Notes: generated by a model from the letters alone, not told the origin. Positions 1 to 9,394 are shown, counted from the stretch's first letter. The stretch: DNA of 64,000 nt from Planctomycetaceae bacterium (GCA_002722955.1 PBMZ01000178.1:44943-108942); one strand, 5' to 3'. Translations and numbers: made by a program.

Positions 1-990
1 GTGAGCCAATCCGTGCATATTCTTGGCCAGTCCCAGAAGTTGCGGGAACTTGCCAGCGATGGACGTTGCACCGTTCATGTTGCCGATCTGATAAGTTGCC
101 ACCCGTGTGGAATCGGTTTGGAAGGCCAGGTAGATCAAATCGTACATCGTTTGGATCAGTTCACGCGGCGTGTTGTCGTCAGCCTCAAGGTGCAAGCCGC
201 TGGCATCGACCTCGGGCTTTGGAATGTCGAGCCATCGCTGCGAGCGTTCGACTCGTTGTTCAATTTGTCGCACCGAGGCAAGGTACTCGTCGAGCTTGCG
301 TTGGTCGTGTTTGCCAAGCCGATTTCGCAGCGACTTGGAATGAGCCAATACCAAATCGAGCATGCTCTTCGAGTTTTGCAGCTTCTGCTTTTGGCTGGCA
401 AGCGAATCCGTGTCGCTACCGAAGAAGCGATCAAATACGGGCTGCGGTTTATTCTGAGCCGGGACAGGTTCGCCGCGGCGGCCAAACGATAGCGTGCTGG
501 ATCGAGTCGGCTCGCCAATCCCCCCATCGGTGGAAAGTACTAACGAGCTATAACGGGTAGCGTCTGCGTTTCTCATGGCGACCAATTGATCGATCGAGAC
601 AGAATTGCGCAGTTGTGCTCCCTTCAGTTGCGCGGCGGTCAGCCAGATGTCGGCTGTGTCGTGCCCGCCCATCCGTCGGCCGTTCAAATGCGATAGACCT
701 TTGAGAACGCTGACTTGATCTCTTAGCGGTTCGAGACACGCCAAGCTGCGGTTGAACTCGAAGTCCGTGCCCTCGCCCTTGGGGATCCAATTCCACTGAG
801 CGTTTTCACCGTCTTCAGGACGAAAGACCGCACCGTATGGAAAGTACATAGCACAGAACCGCTTGGGCTGCTGCTTCTGTTGGGAATCAGCGGCCATGCA
901 TTCCAGATAAGGCAGGGCCAAGGCCACGCCAGTACCTCGAAGAAAAGTACGTCGGTTTAAGTGCCAAGATTTCGTCATATTCGATCTCAT
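1..990 (-). CDS. DUF1552 family secreted protein (partial, C-terminus beyond left edge)
   Basis: The reverse strand is open for 330 codons from ATG at 990 to the window edge. A second in-frame ATG at 978 is equally possible. The N-terminus has an Arg-Arg-Thr-Phe-Leu-Arg-Gly motif followed by a hydrophobic run ending near ECMAA, so export as a folded protein through Tat is likely. The body has features shared with the two complete DUF1552 proteins here: a 'YFPYGA' start, 'LKGLSH' and 'LGKHDQRKLDEYLASVRQIEQRVE'-type helices. DUF1552 proteins of planctomycetes usually sit beside DUF1592 cytochromes and have no established biochemical activity. No DUF1592 partner lies directly upstream; it may lie outside the window. 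Family assignment is firm, function unknown. Confidence 0.88.
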   Translation of the reverse strand, partial: MRSNMTKSWHLNRRTFLRGTGVALALPYLECMAADSQQKQQPKRFCAMYFPYGAVFRPEDGENAQWNWIPKGEGTDFEFNRSLACLEPLRDQVSVLKGLSHLNGRRMGGHDTADIWLTAAQLKGAQLRNSVSIDQLVAMRNADATRYSSLVLSTDGGIGEPTRSSTLSFGRRGEPVPAQNKPQPVFDRFFGSDTDSLASQKQKLQNSKSMLDLVLAHSKSLRNRLGKHDQRKLDEYLASVRQIEQRVERSQRWLDIPKPEVDASGLHLEADDNTPRELIQTMYDLIYLAFQTDSTRVATYQIGNMNGATSIAGKFPQLLGLAKNMHGLAH

Positions 991-1021
991 GTCTTGTGGC
1001 TCGTGTACCACTCCAGCCTGA

Positions 1022-1083
1022 TGTAGGACGGATTGCCAATCCGTCCTATGTGGGTGCGATCGGATTCGGCAATCCGACCTACA
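1022..1083. repeat. Nested intergenic inverted repeat
   Basis: A perfect 11-bp stem (1024-1034 with 1038-1048, loop GCC) is nested in an outer repeat (1022-1037 with 1068-1083, 15 of 16 bases pairing). The core is CGGATTGCC / GGCAATCCG. It lies between the start of the DUF1552 gene and the stop of the DUF2062 gene, so it could end the DUF2062 transcript. Confidence 0.75.
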
Positions 1084-1128
1084 TGCGTGTTCAAGAAAAG
1101 AGCACTGCCGACTCGACCAATTCACTCG

Positions 1129-1710
1129 TTACGAAGTTTGTTCGACGGTCATTTTCGGTTCGGCTGACTTCTCCGCTTCCGCGTTGGCGAACTTAGGGCG
1201 AGTCGTCTCGACCGCGACTTGGGTCGAGGACACACTCTTAAGCAACCATCGCATGGTGGGATAAGTCACCGCGCTACAAATGACACCGACGATCAACGAG
1301 CCAATCAGCAGCGGGAAGCCGCCGTTAACAAACAGTTGTACGACCGAAGTCCACCAGGTCGCGAAACTGTCGTAATGCAAGATTTGCTCGAACTCAGCGT
1401 ACGAAACCGAGCCCTCGACGAACAGTGTTCCGACTTTGTAATTGAAGTAATAAATCGGAACGGTCGTCAATGGATTCGTGACATACACGGTAATCAAGGC
1501 GGCAACACGATTGAAACTCATGTAGCGGCCGATTAATCCGTGCAGCAAAATCACCAACGCCATTTGGCAGCCGACGGTTGGTGTCATCCCAATAAACATA
1601 CCAATGGTGGTGCCCAACGCAATCGAATGCGCCGAGTCATCGAGCATTAGAATCTCTCGCAACAATCTGCGAGGACTGCTCCACCAATGTATGTCTTGGG
1701 CTTCTTTCAT
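1129..1710 (-). CDS. DUF2062 domain membrane protein
   Basis: The 193-residue product carries the DUF2062 signature: a helix 'SIALGTTIGMFIGMTPTVG', a second hydrophobic stretch, and 'YVTNPLTTVPIYYFNYKVG', followed by a final membrane segment near residues 145-170. ATG at 1710 is preferred over the upstream start at 1947 because the DUF2062 similarity begins just after it and the extra 79 residues look like non-coding translation. Family members are small inner-membrane proteins, sometimes fused to or beside glycosyltransferases; their activity is not known. The Ala/Glu/Lys-rich tail of about 30 residues is probably cytoplasmic and disordered. Confidence 0.8.
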   Translation of the reverse strand: MKEAQDIHWWSSPRRLLREILMLDDSAHSIALGTTIGMFIGMTPTVGCQMALVILLHGLIGRYMSFNRVAALITVYVTNPLTTVPIYYFNYKVGTLFVEGSVSYAEFEQILHYDSFATWWTSVVQLFVNGGFPLLIGSLIVGVICSAVTYPTMRWLLKSVSSTQVAVETTRPKFANAEAEKSAEPKMTVEQTS

Positions 1711-2147
1711 CTGTTCCCGATTTATTCCGCAAGGTGCAACTTCGGTGGCGGAAAGATGAGACGCTAGGCCATCAAAAGAGAGCGGCCGTAAAAGTTGGCG
1801 GCACATTGAACCCGAGTCTGATACGACTGCCACTGACTCTAACCAGATTTCTTCCGGTAACACAGCCTGGCAGCATCGCTTTCTTGCTTCGCATTCCATC
1901 GAGCGAGCAGTCGACAGTGCGATTTTCGTTCGCAACTGACAAACCAAAAACGAGTTGACCGTCTTCCAAGAATCGACGCGACAGCGATGTTTGAATTATA
2001 CGAACAGAAGCTTTTTACGGAAACGCTAGTTGTCTGTTTTCGAGTTTTGCTTTGACAATGATTGTGCGCGCAGATCCGTGAAAAGTTGGCCCAAAATCAG
2101 AGATTTGATCAAGAATCACATGAGCATTGCGGTGGATCTAACAAATA
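1711..2147. other. Non-coding stretch upstream of the DUF2062 gene
   Basis: I see no convincing gene here on either strand. Short open frames lack family similarity and a ribosome site. The stretch should hold the promoter of the DUF2062 gene, which I cannot place from sequence alone. Confidence 0.5.
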
Positions 2148-2170
2148 CCCGGCTTCTTCGAGAAGCCGGG
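2148..2170 (-). terminator. CCCGGCTT-type hairpin after the acidic-protein gene
   Basis: A perfect 10-bp stem (2148-2157 with 2161-2170, loop TCG) lies 34 bases beyond the stop of the acidic-protein gene. It belongs to a hairpin family seen also at 2841, 56834 and 60386. Confidence 0.7.
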
Positions 2171-2203
2171 CATTTCTAGCTCAAGAAACACAACAAGCAA
2201 TGC

Positions 2204-2506
2204 TTACGCCGCTGCGTTGGAGATTTCGTCGCCTTCCGAATCGTCGTAGACCAACGAGTAAACAGAATTGGCGGCTTCCACTAAGAAAGCTCGGATGTTT
2301 TCACTTTCGACGCTCTCAGAAAGTTCCTCGATCGCCGCGACGACTCGATCAACTTCTTCGCTGTTGATCTCTTCGTAGTCGTCCTCATTGTAGGCGTCAT
2401 CGTCTGAGAAACTGGCATCGTCTTCGAAGCCTTCTTCTAAGTCCATCTCTTCCGAGATGCCGGCGTCTTCTAATTCATTCTCGTCGTAGATTTGCTCGTC
2501 GGACAC
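2204..2506 (-). CDS. Small highly acidic protein of unknown function
   Basis: This 100-residue protein starts at GTG 2506, chosen because a textbook ribosome site AAGGAGG (2518-2512) sits five bases upstream. About 37 of 100 residues are Asp or Glu, only two are Arg and none is Lys. Residues 1-50 are almost pure acidic sequence and probably disordered. Residues 52-88 (VDRVVAAIEELSESVESENI and beyond) could form two amphipathic helices. There is no signal peptide or membrane segment, so it is predicted to be cytoplasmic. The strong ribosome site and dedicated hairpin suggest a well-expressed, independently transcribed gene. I do not recognise the family. An interaction with basic partners such as DNA-binding or ribosomal proteins would be compatible but is only inference. 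Confidence 0.75.
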   Translation of the reverse strand: MSDEQIYDENELEDAGISEEMDLEEGFEDDASFSDDDAYNEDDYEEINSEEVDRVVAAIEELSESVESENIRAFLVEAANSVYSLVYDDSEGDEISNAAA

Positions 2507-2709
2507 AGTGACCTCCTTGTCGATGTGCTCGCTTTTGGCATGTTGATTTGGTCGATGGTGGCTATCGGAGCCGAAATCAACTTTCGGTACCGAAACTCAA
2601 GTGATTTTCATGCTTGAATCACGGTCAATTATCGACCGCGATTTATCTTCTCATTAGAAACTTTTGTCGAGAGGAATTTCTGCGAAAAAGAAAGTCGCCG
2701 CGGTAAAAA

Positions 2710-2834
2710 AGGTTCTTCACAGAATTCCGGAAACGGGGTGGCTGGGGACGAGTCTTCGAGCCCCCAGGACTGGTTGATCCCACTGGGGGCTCGAAGACTC
2801 GTCCCCAGCCCACCCCGTATTCAACGAAGAACCT
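2710..2834. repeat. Long intergenic inverted repeat
   Basis: A 27-bp perfect stem (2741-2767 with 2783-2809) is extended by an 8-bp stem after a one-base bulge (2733-2740 with 2811-2818) and closed by an outer 9-bp pair (2710-2718 AGGTTCTTC with 2826-2834). It lies between the FG-GAP gene (stop 2899) and the start region of the acidic-protein gene. Confidence 0.85.
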
Positions 2835-2840
2835 AAAACA

Positions 2841-2871
2841 GAAGCCCGGCTTTTCGCAAAAGCCGGGCTTC
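2841..2871 (-). terminator. CCCGGCTT-type hairpin after the FG-GAP gene
   Basis: A perfect 14-bp stem (2841-2854 with 2858-2871, loop CGC) lies 28 bases past the FG-GAP stop codon. It is the strongest terminator candidate for that transcript. Confidence 0.75.
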
Positions 2872-2898
2872 TAAGAGCAAAAGGCAGCGACGAATTCG

Positions 2899-4110
2899 TC
2901 ACTTGCCAGTCTGAATCAGCAGATTGACGCCTTTCTTGTTCGAAAGCGCGATGTCCATCTTGCCGTCCGAGTTCATGTCGGCACACATAAATTGCGTGCC
3001 GATACCCGTGCCCCGCCCCGCCACAATCTCATGCGCGGTGATTTTCGGAGCCTTACCGCGCTCACGCTTGATCTCGTACCAATACATCAGCACGGGGTCC
3101 TTGCCACCCGGATCACCACCGTTGTGAGCGAAAAATCGCTTGCCCGTGACGATGTCTTTCGTGCCGTCACCGTTGATATCGACGAATTCCATCGCGTGCG
3201 TCTGCGAATACGATTCATCGATCAAGTGATACTTGAACTTCGAGTTCGTCTTGCCATCCAGGTTCTCGAACCACCACACGCCATACGTGTGCGCGGAACT
3301 CATGATGATGTCTTGATCGCCGTCCAGATCCATGTCGTAAAGGTGCAGGTCACCCGCCTTCAGAGACTCGCCAGTGCCCGGCTTTGACAAGGTGTAGGGA
3401 TGAAACTTCCACGGTCCGGCCGTGCGGTCCTTCGGTGCTTCCCACCAACCGTGAGGAATCAAGACATCCGTGCGACCGTCTTGATTCATGTCTCCGTTGC
3501 CCAAACCGTGGTAGTACTTGAAAGTCCCGTTCTTGTGGGGCTCGCCTTTTTCGCTGATCTCGACGAAGTCCCATTTCTTCGCGACGCGTTCTTTTCCTGG
3601 AATCGGCGAGAAACCCATCTTCGACTCCGGTTGTGATCCGAAGACCATTTCGGGAACGCCGTCACCGGTGATATCAGCCAAGTCCGGCGACTCGTTACAG
3701 ATGCTGTGCCAGATCACGTGCGGCTTCCAGTGGCCGGGCTTGTTCTGAGGATTTTCGTACCAGTGGAATTCCGCACCAGGGAATCCGACCAAGATCAAAT
3801 CGTCCCAGCCATCGCCATTCACGTCGTGAGCAAAGTTGCCGAAGCTGTTCGAGTAGCCTTTGCCCGCGACAAAGTTGCCGACTTTGCGAAGAGCGTGCAT
3901 CTTCCATTCGCCGCCATCTTGGCTCGGCGCCTGATACCAAACGTCGCCGGCGAAAACATCTTTCTTGCCGTCTTTGTTGATGTCGGCAACGGCTACGCCT
4001 TCCGAGCGAAACGCGGCGTCTAACTCGATCCGTTTCCAGGTCACCTTGTCGCCAGCCTGGGCAAGGGTCGCTGTAAAAACCACGGTTAATGTGAGAACTA
4101 GACGGGACAT
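2899..4110 (-). CDS. Secreted FG-GAP/VCBS repeat beta-propeller protein
   Basis: The 403-residue product has an N-terminal signal peptide (hydrophobic run to about residue 19, cleavage near AQA-GD). Seven calcium-loop motifs of the form D-x-(N/D/T)-x-D-G follow (DINKDGKKD, DVNGDGWDD, DITGDGVPE, DMNQDGRTD, DMDLDGDQD, DINGDGTKD, DMNSDGKMD). Seven copies fit a seven-bladed FG-GAP/VCBS propeller like integrin-alpha heads. Such proteins are exported and common in planctomycetes, where a carbohydrate-binding or scaffold role is usually assumed. It is divergent from the DUF1592 cytochrome gene, sharing the 4111-4289 region for both promoters. Confidence 0.88.
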   Translation of the reverse strand: MSRLVLTLTVVFTATLAQAGDKVTWKRIELDAAFRSEGVAVADINKDGKKDVFAGDVWYQAPSQDGGEWKMHALRKVGNFVAGKGYSNSFGNFAHDVNGDGWDDLILVGFPGAEFHWYENPQNKPGHWKPHVIWHSICNESPDLADITGDGVPEMVFGSQPESKMGFSPIPGKERVAKKWDFVEISEKGEPHKNGTFKYYHGLGNGDMNQDGRTDVLIPHGWWEAPKDRTAGPWKFHPYTLSKPGTGESLKAGDLHLYDMDLDGDQDIIMSSAHTYGVWWFENLDGKTNSKFKYHLIDESYSQTHAMEFVDINGDGTKDIVTGKRFFAHNGGDPGGKDPVLMYWYEIKRERGKAPKITAHEIVAGRGTGIGTQFMCADMNSDGKMDIALSNKKGVNLLIQTGK

Positions 4111-4289
4111 GCAACGGTCTCCTAAAAGCTATGGCACGGTGATCAGCAACCGCCAAGCTACGCATGTTTTCATTTGGCGTCAACCAGGTGACTTGTCGTT
4201 CGATGGTCACAGCGTTCGCAGGTTGTGGTATATTGATTGTTGCAAAACACTTGATCCATTTCGAAGACGACTCCTGGCAAAACACCGTG

Positions 4290-6677
4290 ATGTCAAACTT
4301 CCTCAGATTCCTGGTTGTCCTGTTGCCGTTGTTGATGTGTCGATGCGCGACGGCTCAAGAAACAAACACGAAGCCCCTGCGCGCGTTCATCTCGAAGTAC
4401 TGTGTTGATTGTCATGGAGCCGATGCCACGGAGCGCGTCCAATTGCAGCAGTTGAATCTCGAGGCTACCTCGGACTTGGCCGAAAACCGATGGTTGCAGA
4501 TCTTACGAAAGCTACAAAAAGGCGAGATGCCTCCCAAGGACGAATTGCAACCAAGCGATGCGGAACGCAAACGCGTTGTCGCCGCGATCTCAAAGAGTCT
4601 TGAACAGAAAAGTGTCAAGCGCCAAAAGGACGAGGGGCGAGTTGTTCTGCGGCGGTTGAATCGAGTCGAATACCAAAACACGATCAACGATTTGTTCGCT
4701 ATCAACGTTGACGTCAAGGATATCTTGCCCGAGGACAGCACGGCGCACGGCTTCGACAATATTGGTTCGGCGTTGAACATTTCGTCTGTGTTGCTCGAAC
4801 GATACTTGGAAGCTGTCGACATCGTGTTGGATGCTGCTATCGAAACCGGCGAGCGACCAAAGACTTCGAAACGGCAGTTTTCTTACAAGGAAGAGCGGCG
4901 GGTTAAGAATCACAAGAGCTATTTGCCCGTCGACGATGGGCTTGTCTTTTTCAGCTCGGGTTATTCGCCAACCGAGATCAATCAGTTTCGGGCTCCCATC
5001 TTGGGCGATTATCGCATCCGAGTCTCGGCCTATGCCTACCAGAGTGATCAGCCGGTGACCTACCGAGTCTATGGTGGCATCGGTATCAAACGACACTTGG
5101 TCGGATACGCTCAAGCTGGCCTGAAGCCAACGATTGCTGAGTTCACCACGCGACTGGGCTCACGGAACACACTTCGAGTCGTTCCGTATGGAACTTGGTT
5201 GACGAAGTGGAACCAAGCCGCCAACGAGAAGAACCCGGGATTGGCTGTGCAATGGGTCGAGATCGAAGGTCCATTGATCGAGAAGTGGCCACCCGAAAGT
5301 CATCGTCGATTGTTTGGCGACGCACCGATCGAAGTCATCAACGCCGAGGAGATCAAACGCAACCGACGATTACAACCGGATCGGCAAGTCGTCAGCTTCG
5401 ATGTCGACGGCGATGCTCGTTCTTTGTTGACGCAGCTGTTGCCCAAGATCTTTCGCCGTAAGATTACCGACGCCGACGTTGAGCCTTACTTGCAGATTAT
5501 TCTGGCCGGTATCTCCAGCGGATACAGCTATCAAAATGCAGTCCGCGTCGGATTGAAGGCCGCGTTGTGCTCGCCCGATTTTCTTTATTTCAAGGAACGT
5601 CGCGGCCAACCGTTGGATGACTTTCAGTTGGCGAATCGCTTGTCTTATTTCCTTTGGAGTTCCATGCCGGACGACGAACTGTTCGCGCTGGCGGCCGAAG
5701 GCAAACTGCACGATACTGAAGCGCTGCAGCAGCAAACGGAACGCATGCTGAAAGATTCACGCTCGCAGCGTTTCACCGAGAACTTCGTGGGACAGTGGCT
5801 CGACCTAAGAGAGATCGACTTCACAACTCCCGACCGATTGTTGTATCCCGAATACGATGAGCTGTTGAAGATTTCGATGGTCTCGGAAACACAATTGTTC
5901 TTTAACGAGCTGTTAGAGAATGACCTGAGTGTGCTGAACGTCGTCGATTCCGACTTCGCCATGTTGAACCAACGGCTCGCGCGACATTACGGCATCGATG
6001 GCGTCAAAGGCCAAGAGTTTCAAAAGGTCAACCTGCCAAAGACCAGCATTCGCGGAGGCGTGCTGACTCAGGCAAGCGTTCTGAAAGTCACGGCCAACGG
6101 GACCAACACTTCTCCCGTTCTACGTGGTGTTTGGGTTCTCGAAAACATTCTGGGACAACCCACGCCACCACCACCGGCCAACGTTCCGGCCGTCGAACCG
6201 GATATTCGCGGTGCTAAGTCGATCCGTGAGCAATTGGCAAAGCATCGAGAGATCTCGTCGTGTGCTACTTGCCATCGGCACATCGATCCGGTCGGCTTCG
6301 CGTTAGAGAACTTCGATGTCATCGGCGGTTGGAGAAAGAACTACCGCAGCATCGGTGCTGGAGAACGATCCACGACAATTTTCCAAGGCCGCGGCGTCCG
6401 CTACAAAGTAGGTTTACCCGTTGATGCTGCGGACTCGTTGGCGAATGGAAACACGTTCGGCAACATCGAAGAATTCAAACGCGTCCTACTCAAGAATCCG
6501 GACGGAGTTGTCCGCTGCGTTGCCGAGAAGTTGTTGACCTACGCCACCGGAAGCGGCATTCAATTTGCCGATCACAAACATCTGGATGGCATCATCGAGC
6601 GGACCAAGTTGAAAGACCACGGACTTCGATCGCTGATTCATGAAGTCGTGCAAAGCAACATTTTCCTAAACAAGTGA
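4290..6677 (+). CDS. DUF1592-type planctomycete cytochrome (DUF1587/1592/1588/1585)
   Basis: The 795-residue product starts at ATG 4290, which gives a clean signal peptide ending near ATA-QE; the open frame reaches further upstream without making sense as a leader. A c-type haem motif CVDCH is at residues 38-42. The DUF1587 region follows (around RRLNRVEYQNTINDLF), then DUF1592/1595, then DUF1588 with a second CxxCH (CATCHRHIDPVGFALENFD) and DUF1585 at the C-terminus. These multi-domain cytochromes are exported and thought to pass electrons outside the inner membrane. It is followed 11 bases later by a DUF1552 gene, the usual two-gene pairing, so both probably act on the same process. Confidence 0.92.
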   Translation: MSNFLRFLVVLLPLLMCRCATAQETNTKPLRAFISKYCVDCHGADATERVQLQQLNLEATSDLAENRWLQILRKLQKGEMPPKDELQPSDAERKRVVAAISKSLEQKSVKRQKDEGRVVLRRLNRVEYQNTINDLFAINVDVKDILPEDSTAHGFDNIGSALNISSVLLERYLEAVDIVLDAAIETGERPKTSKRQFSYKEERRVKNHKSYLPVDDGLVFFSSGYSPTEINQFRAPILGDYRIRVSAYAYQSDQPVTYRVYGGIGIKRHLVGYAQAGLKPTIAEFTTRLGSRNTLRVVPYGTWLTKWNQAANEKNPGLAVQWVEIEGPLIEKWPPESHRRLFGDAPIEVINAEEIKRNRRLQPDRQVVSFDVDGDARSLLTQLLPKIFRRKITDADVEPYLQIILAGISSGYSYQNAVRVGLKAALCSPDFLYFKERRGQPLDDFQLANRLSYFLWSSMPDDELFALAAEGKLHDTEALQQQTERMLKDSRSQRFTENFVGQWLDLREIDFTTPDRLLYPEYDELLKISMVSETQLFFNELLENDLSVLNVVDSDFAMLNQRLARHYGIDGVKGQEFQKVNLPKTSIRGGVLTQASVLKVTANGTNTSPVLRGVWVLENILGQPTPPPPANVPAVEPDIRGAKSIREQLAKHREISSCATCHRHIDPVGFALENFDVIGGWRKNYRSIGAGERSTTIFQGRGVRYKVGLPVDAADSLANGNTFGNIEEFKRVLLKNPDGVVRCVAEKLLTYATGSGIQFADHKHLDGIIERTKLKDHGLRSLIHEVVQSNIFLNK

Positions 6678-6688
6678 GTCACTGAATC

Positions 6689-7960
6689 ATGCCAGTTTCG
6701 ATTCCACGACGTGCGTTTTTGCGGAGTACGGGGGTTGCGTTAGCGCTGCCTTGTTTGGAAGCCATGCAAGTTCGAGGTGCCGACGCGAACAACGGCACGG
6801 ACAAAAAGCGCCGCATGGTTGCCATCTGTACGTATCTGGGCATGCACAATCCGTATTTGATTCCAACGAAAGCTGGACGCGATTACGAGATGACGCCGTA
6901 CCTGGAAGCCATCAGCGACTTCCGCGACGACTTGACCGTGTTTTCCGGTTTGTCTCATCCAGACGTCGACGGCGGCCACAGTTCGGTGTCTTCATTCTTA
7001 ACCGCGGCGCCTCACCCCGGAAGCAGCAGCTTCAAGAACAGCATCTCGCTGGACCAGTTTGCGGCCGAGCAACTCGCTAGCAACACACGTTTTTCGTACT
7101 TGGCTCTTAGTACCAATGGCGGCGGCCTGTCGTGGACTCGCGGAGGAGTTCGAATTCCGACCGATGATCGACCGTCGCGGCTTTTTGCAAAGCTGTTCTT
7201 GAACGGAACGCCCGAGGAGATTCAGCAGCAAGTCCGACGGCTCAAAGAAGGTCAAAGCATCATGGATTTGGTGCGAGGCCAAGCCAAACAGTTGGAACGA
7301 CAACTTGGCAAACAAGACCGCGAAAAGCTGGGCGAGTATTTCTCGGCCGTTCGCGATTTGGAAGGACGCTTGCTTCAAGCCGAAGAGTGGTCGCGGAAGC
7401 CAAAACCCAAAGTCAATTACAAGATGCCGCGCGACGTCACCGACAAGGCAGACTTTGTGGCTCGGCTGAAATTGATGTTCGACTTAGCACATCTCGCGCT
7501 GGAAACGGACTCGACCAGAATCATCACGCTGTCCATTTCCGGCACGAACTTAGTACCGCCCATCAGTGGAGTCTCGACGGATTGGCACAACCTTTCCCAT
7601 CACGGAAAAGACCCGCAAAAGCTTGAGCAATTGAAGATCATCGAACTCGAGAAGATGCGGTTGCTGAACGAGTTCTTGACGAAGTTGAAGAAGTCCCCCG
7701 AAGACGACGAAACGCTGCTCGACAAGACGATGGTGTTGTTCGGCAGCAACCTTGGCAACGCCAGCAGTCACAACACCCGCGACCTTCCCATTCTGCTCGC
7801 CGGTGGCGGCTTTCGGCATGGGCAACACTTGGCCTTCGATCGCGAGAAACATCCACCGCTTTGCAATGTGTATGTGTCGATGCTTCAGCAACTTGGACTC
7901 GACGTCAATTCGTTCGCATCGGGAACGGGACCGTTGAACGGTCTGGAATCGAAGTCGTAG
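6689..7960 (+). CDS. DUF1552 family secreted protein
   Basis: The 423-residue protein has a Tat-like leader (PRRAFLRSTGVALALP, twin Arg at residues 7-8). The DUF1552 landmarks are in order: 'AICTYLGMHNP', 'FSGLSHPDVDGGH', 'QLGKQDREKLGEYFSAVRDLEGRL', 'LFGSNLGNASSH' and 'ILLAGGGFRHGQHL'. It follows the DUF1592 cytochrome by 11 bases and is almost certainly co-transcribed. The conserved Asp/His/Asn pattern resembles the related DUF1501 proteins of the alkaline-phosphatase/sulfatase-like fold, suggesting hydrolase ancestry, but no activity has been shown for DUF1552. Confidence 0.9.
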   Translation: MPVSIPRRAFLRSTGVALALPCLEAMQVRGADANNGTDKKRRMVAICTYLGMHNPYLIPTKAGRDYEMTPYLEAISDFRDDLTVFSGLSHPDVDGGHSSVSSFLTAAPHPGSSSFKNSISLDQFAAEQLASNTRFSYLALSTNGGGLSWTRGGVRIPTDDRPSRLFAKLFLNGTPEEIQQQVRRLKEGQSIMDLVRGQAKQLERQLGKQDREKLGEYFSAVRDLEGRLLQAEEWSRKPKPKVNYKMPRDVTDKADFVARLKLMFDLAHLALETDSTRIITLSISGTNLVPPISGVSTDWHNLSHHGKDPQKLEQLKIIELEKMRLLNEFLTKLKKSPEDDETLLDKTMVLFGSNLGNASSHNTRDLPILLAGGGFRHGQHLAFDREKHPPLCNVYVSMLQQLGLDVNSFASGTGPLNGLESKS

Positions 7961-8008
7961 ATGGCTTTGGTTAGTATGGATTCTCTTCATGAACCCACTG
8001 CGAATGTC

Positions 8009-8078
8009 TCGTTTAACCCGTAGCCGCAGGCGAGGAAGAATGACCTGATCTCCTCGCCTGCGGCTACGGGTTAAACGA
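8009..8078. repeat. Perfect 28-bp inverted repeat, GTTTAAC family
   Basis: The arms 8009-8036 and 8051-8078 are exact reverse complements with a 14-base loop. Their outer tips read TCGTTTAACC / GGTTAAACGA. The element separates the DUF1552 gene (stop 7960) from the PQQ gene (start 8126) and may attenuate read-through between them. Confidence 0.9.
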
Positions 8079-8125
8079 AGAACCGCCGATTCGCGACAAA
8101 GATCCGACAAACATAAGAACACCTC

Positions 8126-9394
8126 GTGAAAAACCTGACGTATTCCTTCGTGGCCTTCGCTCTTCTATTCGCATCATCAACACAGTCAATCGCCGAGAAC
8201 TGGCCTCAGTTTCGCGGTCTTGGCGGGACTGCGTCCTCCGCCGATCAAGACTTGCCGGTGAAATGGAGCGACACCGAGAACATCGATTGGAAAGTCGAGA
8301 TTCCCGGGCATGGCGCTTCCAGCGCGGTCACGTGGGATGATCGAATCTTCTTGACTTCCTATAGCGGCTATGGCATTAACGAAACCGAGCCTGGCAACCG
8401 CGCCGACCTGAAATTGCACGTACTGTGCTTCAGCCGCGCGTCCGGTGAATTGATTTGGAACAAGTCGCACGCGGCCTCGGAAAACGAACGCGACTTCAGC
8501 CGTCGAATCGCCGATCACGGATACGCGACGGGAACTCCCGCTTGCGATGACAGCGGAGTCTATGCGTTGTTTGGTGTGTCGGGAGTGATCGCTTATGACC
8601 TCCAAGGCAAACTCAAATGGAAGGCCGAAGTGGGTTCCAACACAGCAGGCTTTGGCTCGGCATCCTCGCCCACCATCCACGACAATCTTGTGATCGTGAA
8701 CGCCAGCATTGAGAGCGGAAAGATGTACGCGTTCGATAAGGACTCGGGCGAGAAAGTTTGGACGGTCGACGACATCGTTCGAGCCTGGACGACTCCCACG
8801 ATCGCTGCGGCCGCGGATGGTTCTTTAGAACTGATCGTGAACCAGAAGAATTCGATCTATGGTTTCGATCCCAAAACGGGAGAGAAACTTTGGACCTGCA
8901 CGGGCATCCAAGATTACGTCGTTCCCTGTGTGGTCGCCCACGACGGAATCGCCTACTGCATCGGCGGACGCTCCAACCGATCCATCGCCGTCCGCTTAGG
9001 AGGCCGCGGCGATGTGACCAAAACCCATAAGCTCTGGGAAGAAACAATCGGCGCCAACGTAACTTCGCCGGTGATCTCCGGTGCCCATCTCTACTGGGCC
9101 AGCGATAAGGGAGTGGCTTGCTGTCTGGATCTGAAAACCGGCGGGATTGCTTACCGCGAGCGTTTGCCAACGCGGTCTCGGATCTACGGTTCAGTCGTCT
9201 TAGGAGACGGCAAGCTCTACGTGCCAACACGAGATCAAGGCATCATCGTCTTGGCCGCCAAGCCGGAATTCCAAGAGCTGGCTCGCAATCAATTCAGCTC
9301 GGACGCATCATTGATCAACGCCAGCCCGGCCATCAGCAACGGACAGATCTTGATCCGTACGAACAACTATCTGTACTGCATCGGTAAGCGGTAG
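8126..9394 (+). CDS. Secreted PQQ-type beta-propeller protein
   Basis: The 422-residue product starts at GTG 8126, which leads directly into a signal peptide (cleavage near SIA-EN) and 'WPQFRGLGG', a hallmark opening of planctomycete PQQ-like propellers. Repeated blades follow, with motifs such as 'FDKDSGEKVW', 'FDPKTGEKLWTC' and 'LDLKTGG'. These proteins share the BamB/quinoprotein dehydrogenase fold but usually lack a recognisable dehydrogenase active site, so a structural or sensing role outside the membrane is as likely as an enzymatic one. Its stop lies inside the converging GNAT pseudogene, an 87-bp tail-to-tail overlap. Confidence 0.87.
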   Translation: MKNLTYSFVAFALLFASSTQSIAENWPQFRGLGGTASSADQDLPVKWSDTENIDWKVEIPGHGASSAVTWDDRIFLTSYSGYGINETEPGNRADLKLHVLCFSRASGELIWNKSHAASENERDFSRRIADHGYATGTPACDDSGVYALFGVSGVIAYDLQGKLKWKAEVGSNTAGFGSASSPTIHDNLVIVNASIESGKMYAFDKDSGEKVWTVDDIVRAWTTPTIAAAADGSLELIVNQKNSIYGFDPKTGEKLWTCTGIQDYVVPCVVAHDGIAYCIGGRSNRSIAVRLGGRGDVTKTHKLWEETIGANVTSPVISGAHLYWASDKGVACCLDLKTGGIAYRERLPTRSRIYGSVVLGDGKLYVPTRDQGIIVLAAKPEFQELARNQFSSDASLINASPAISNGQILIRTNNYLYCIGKR

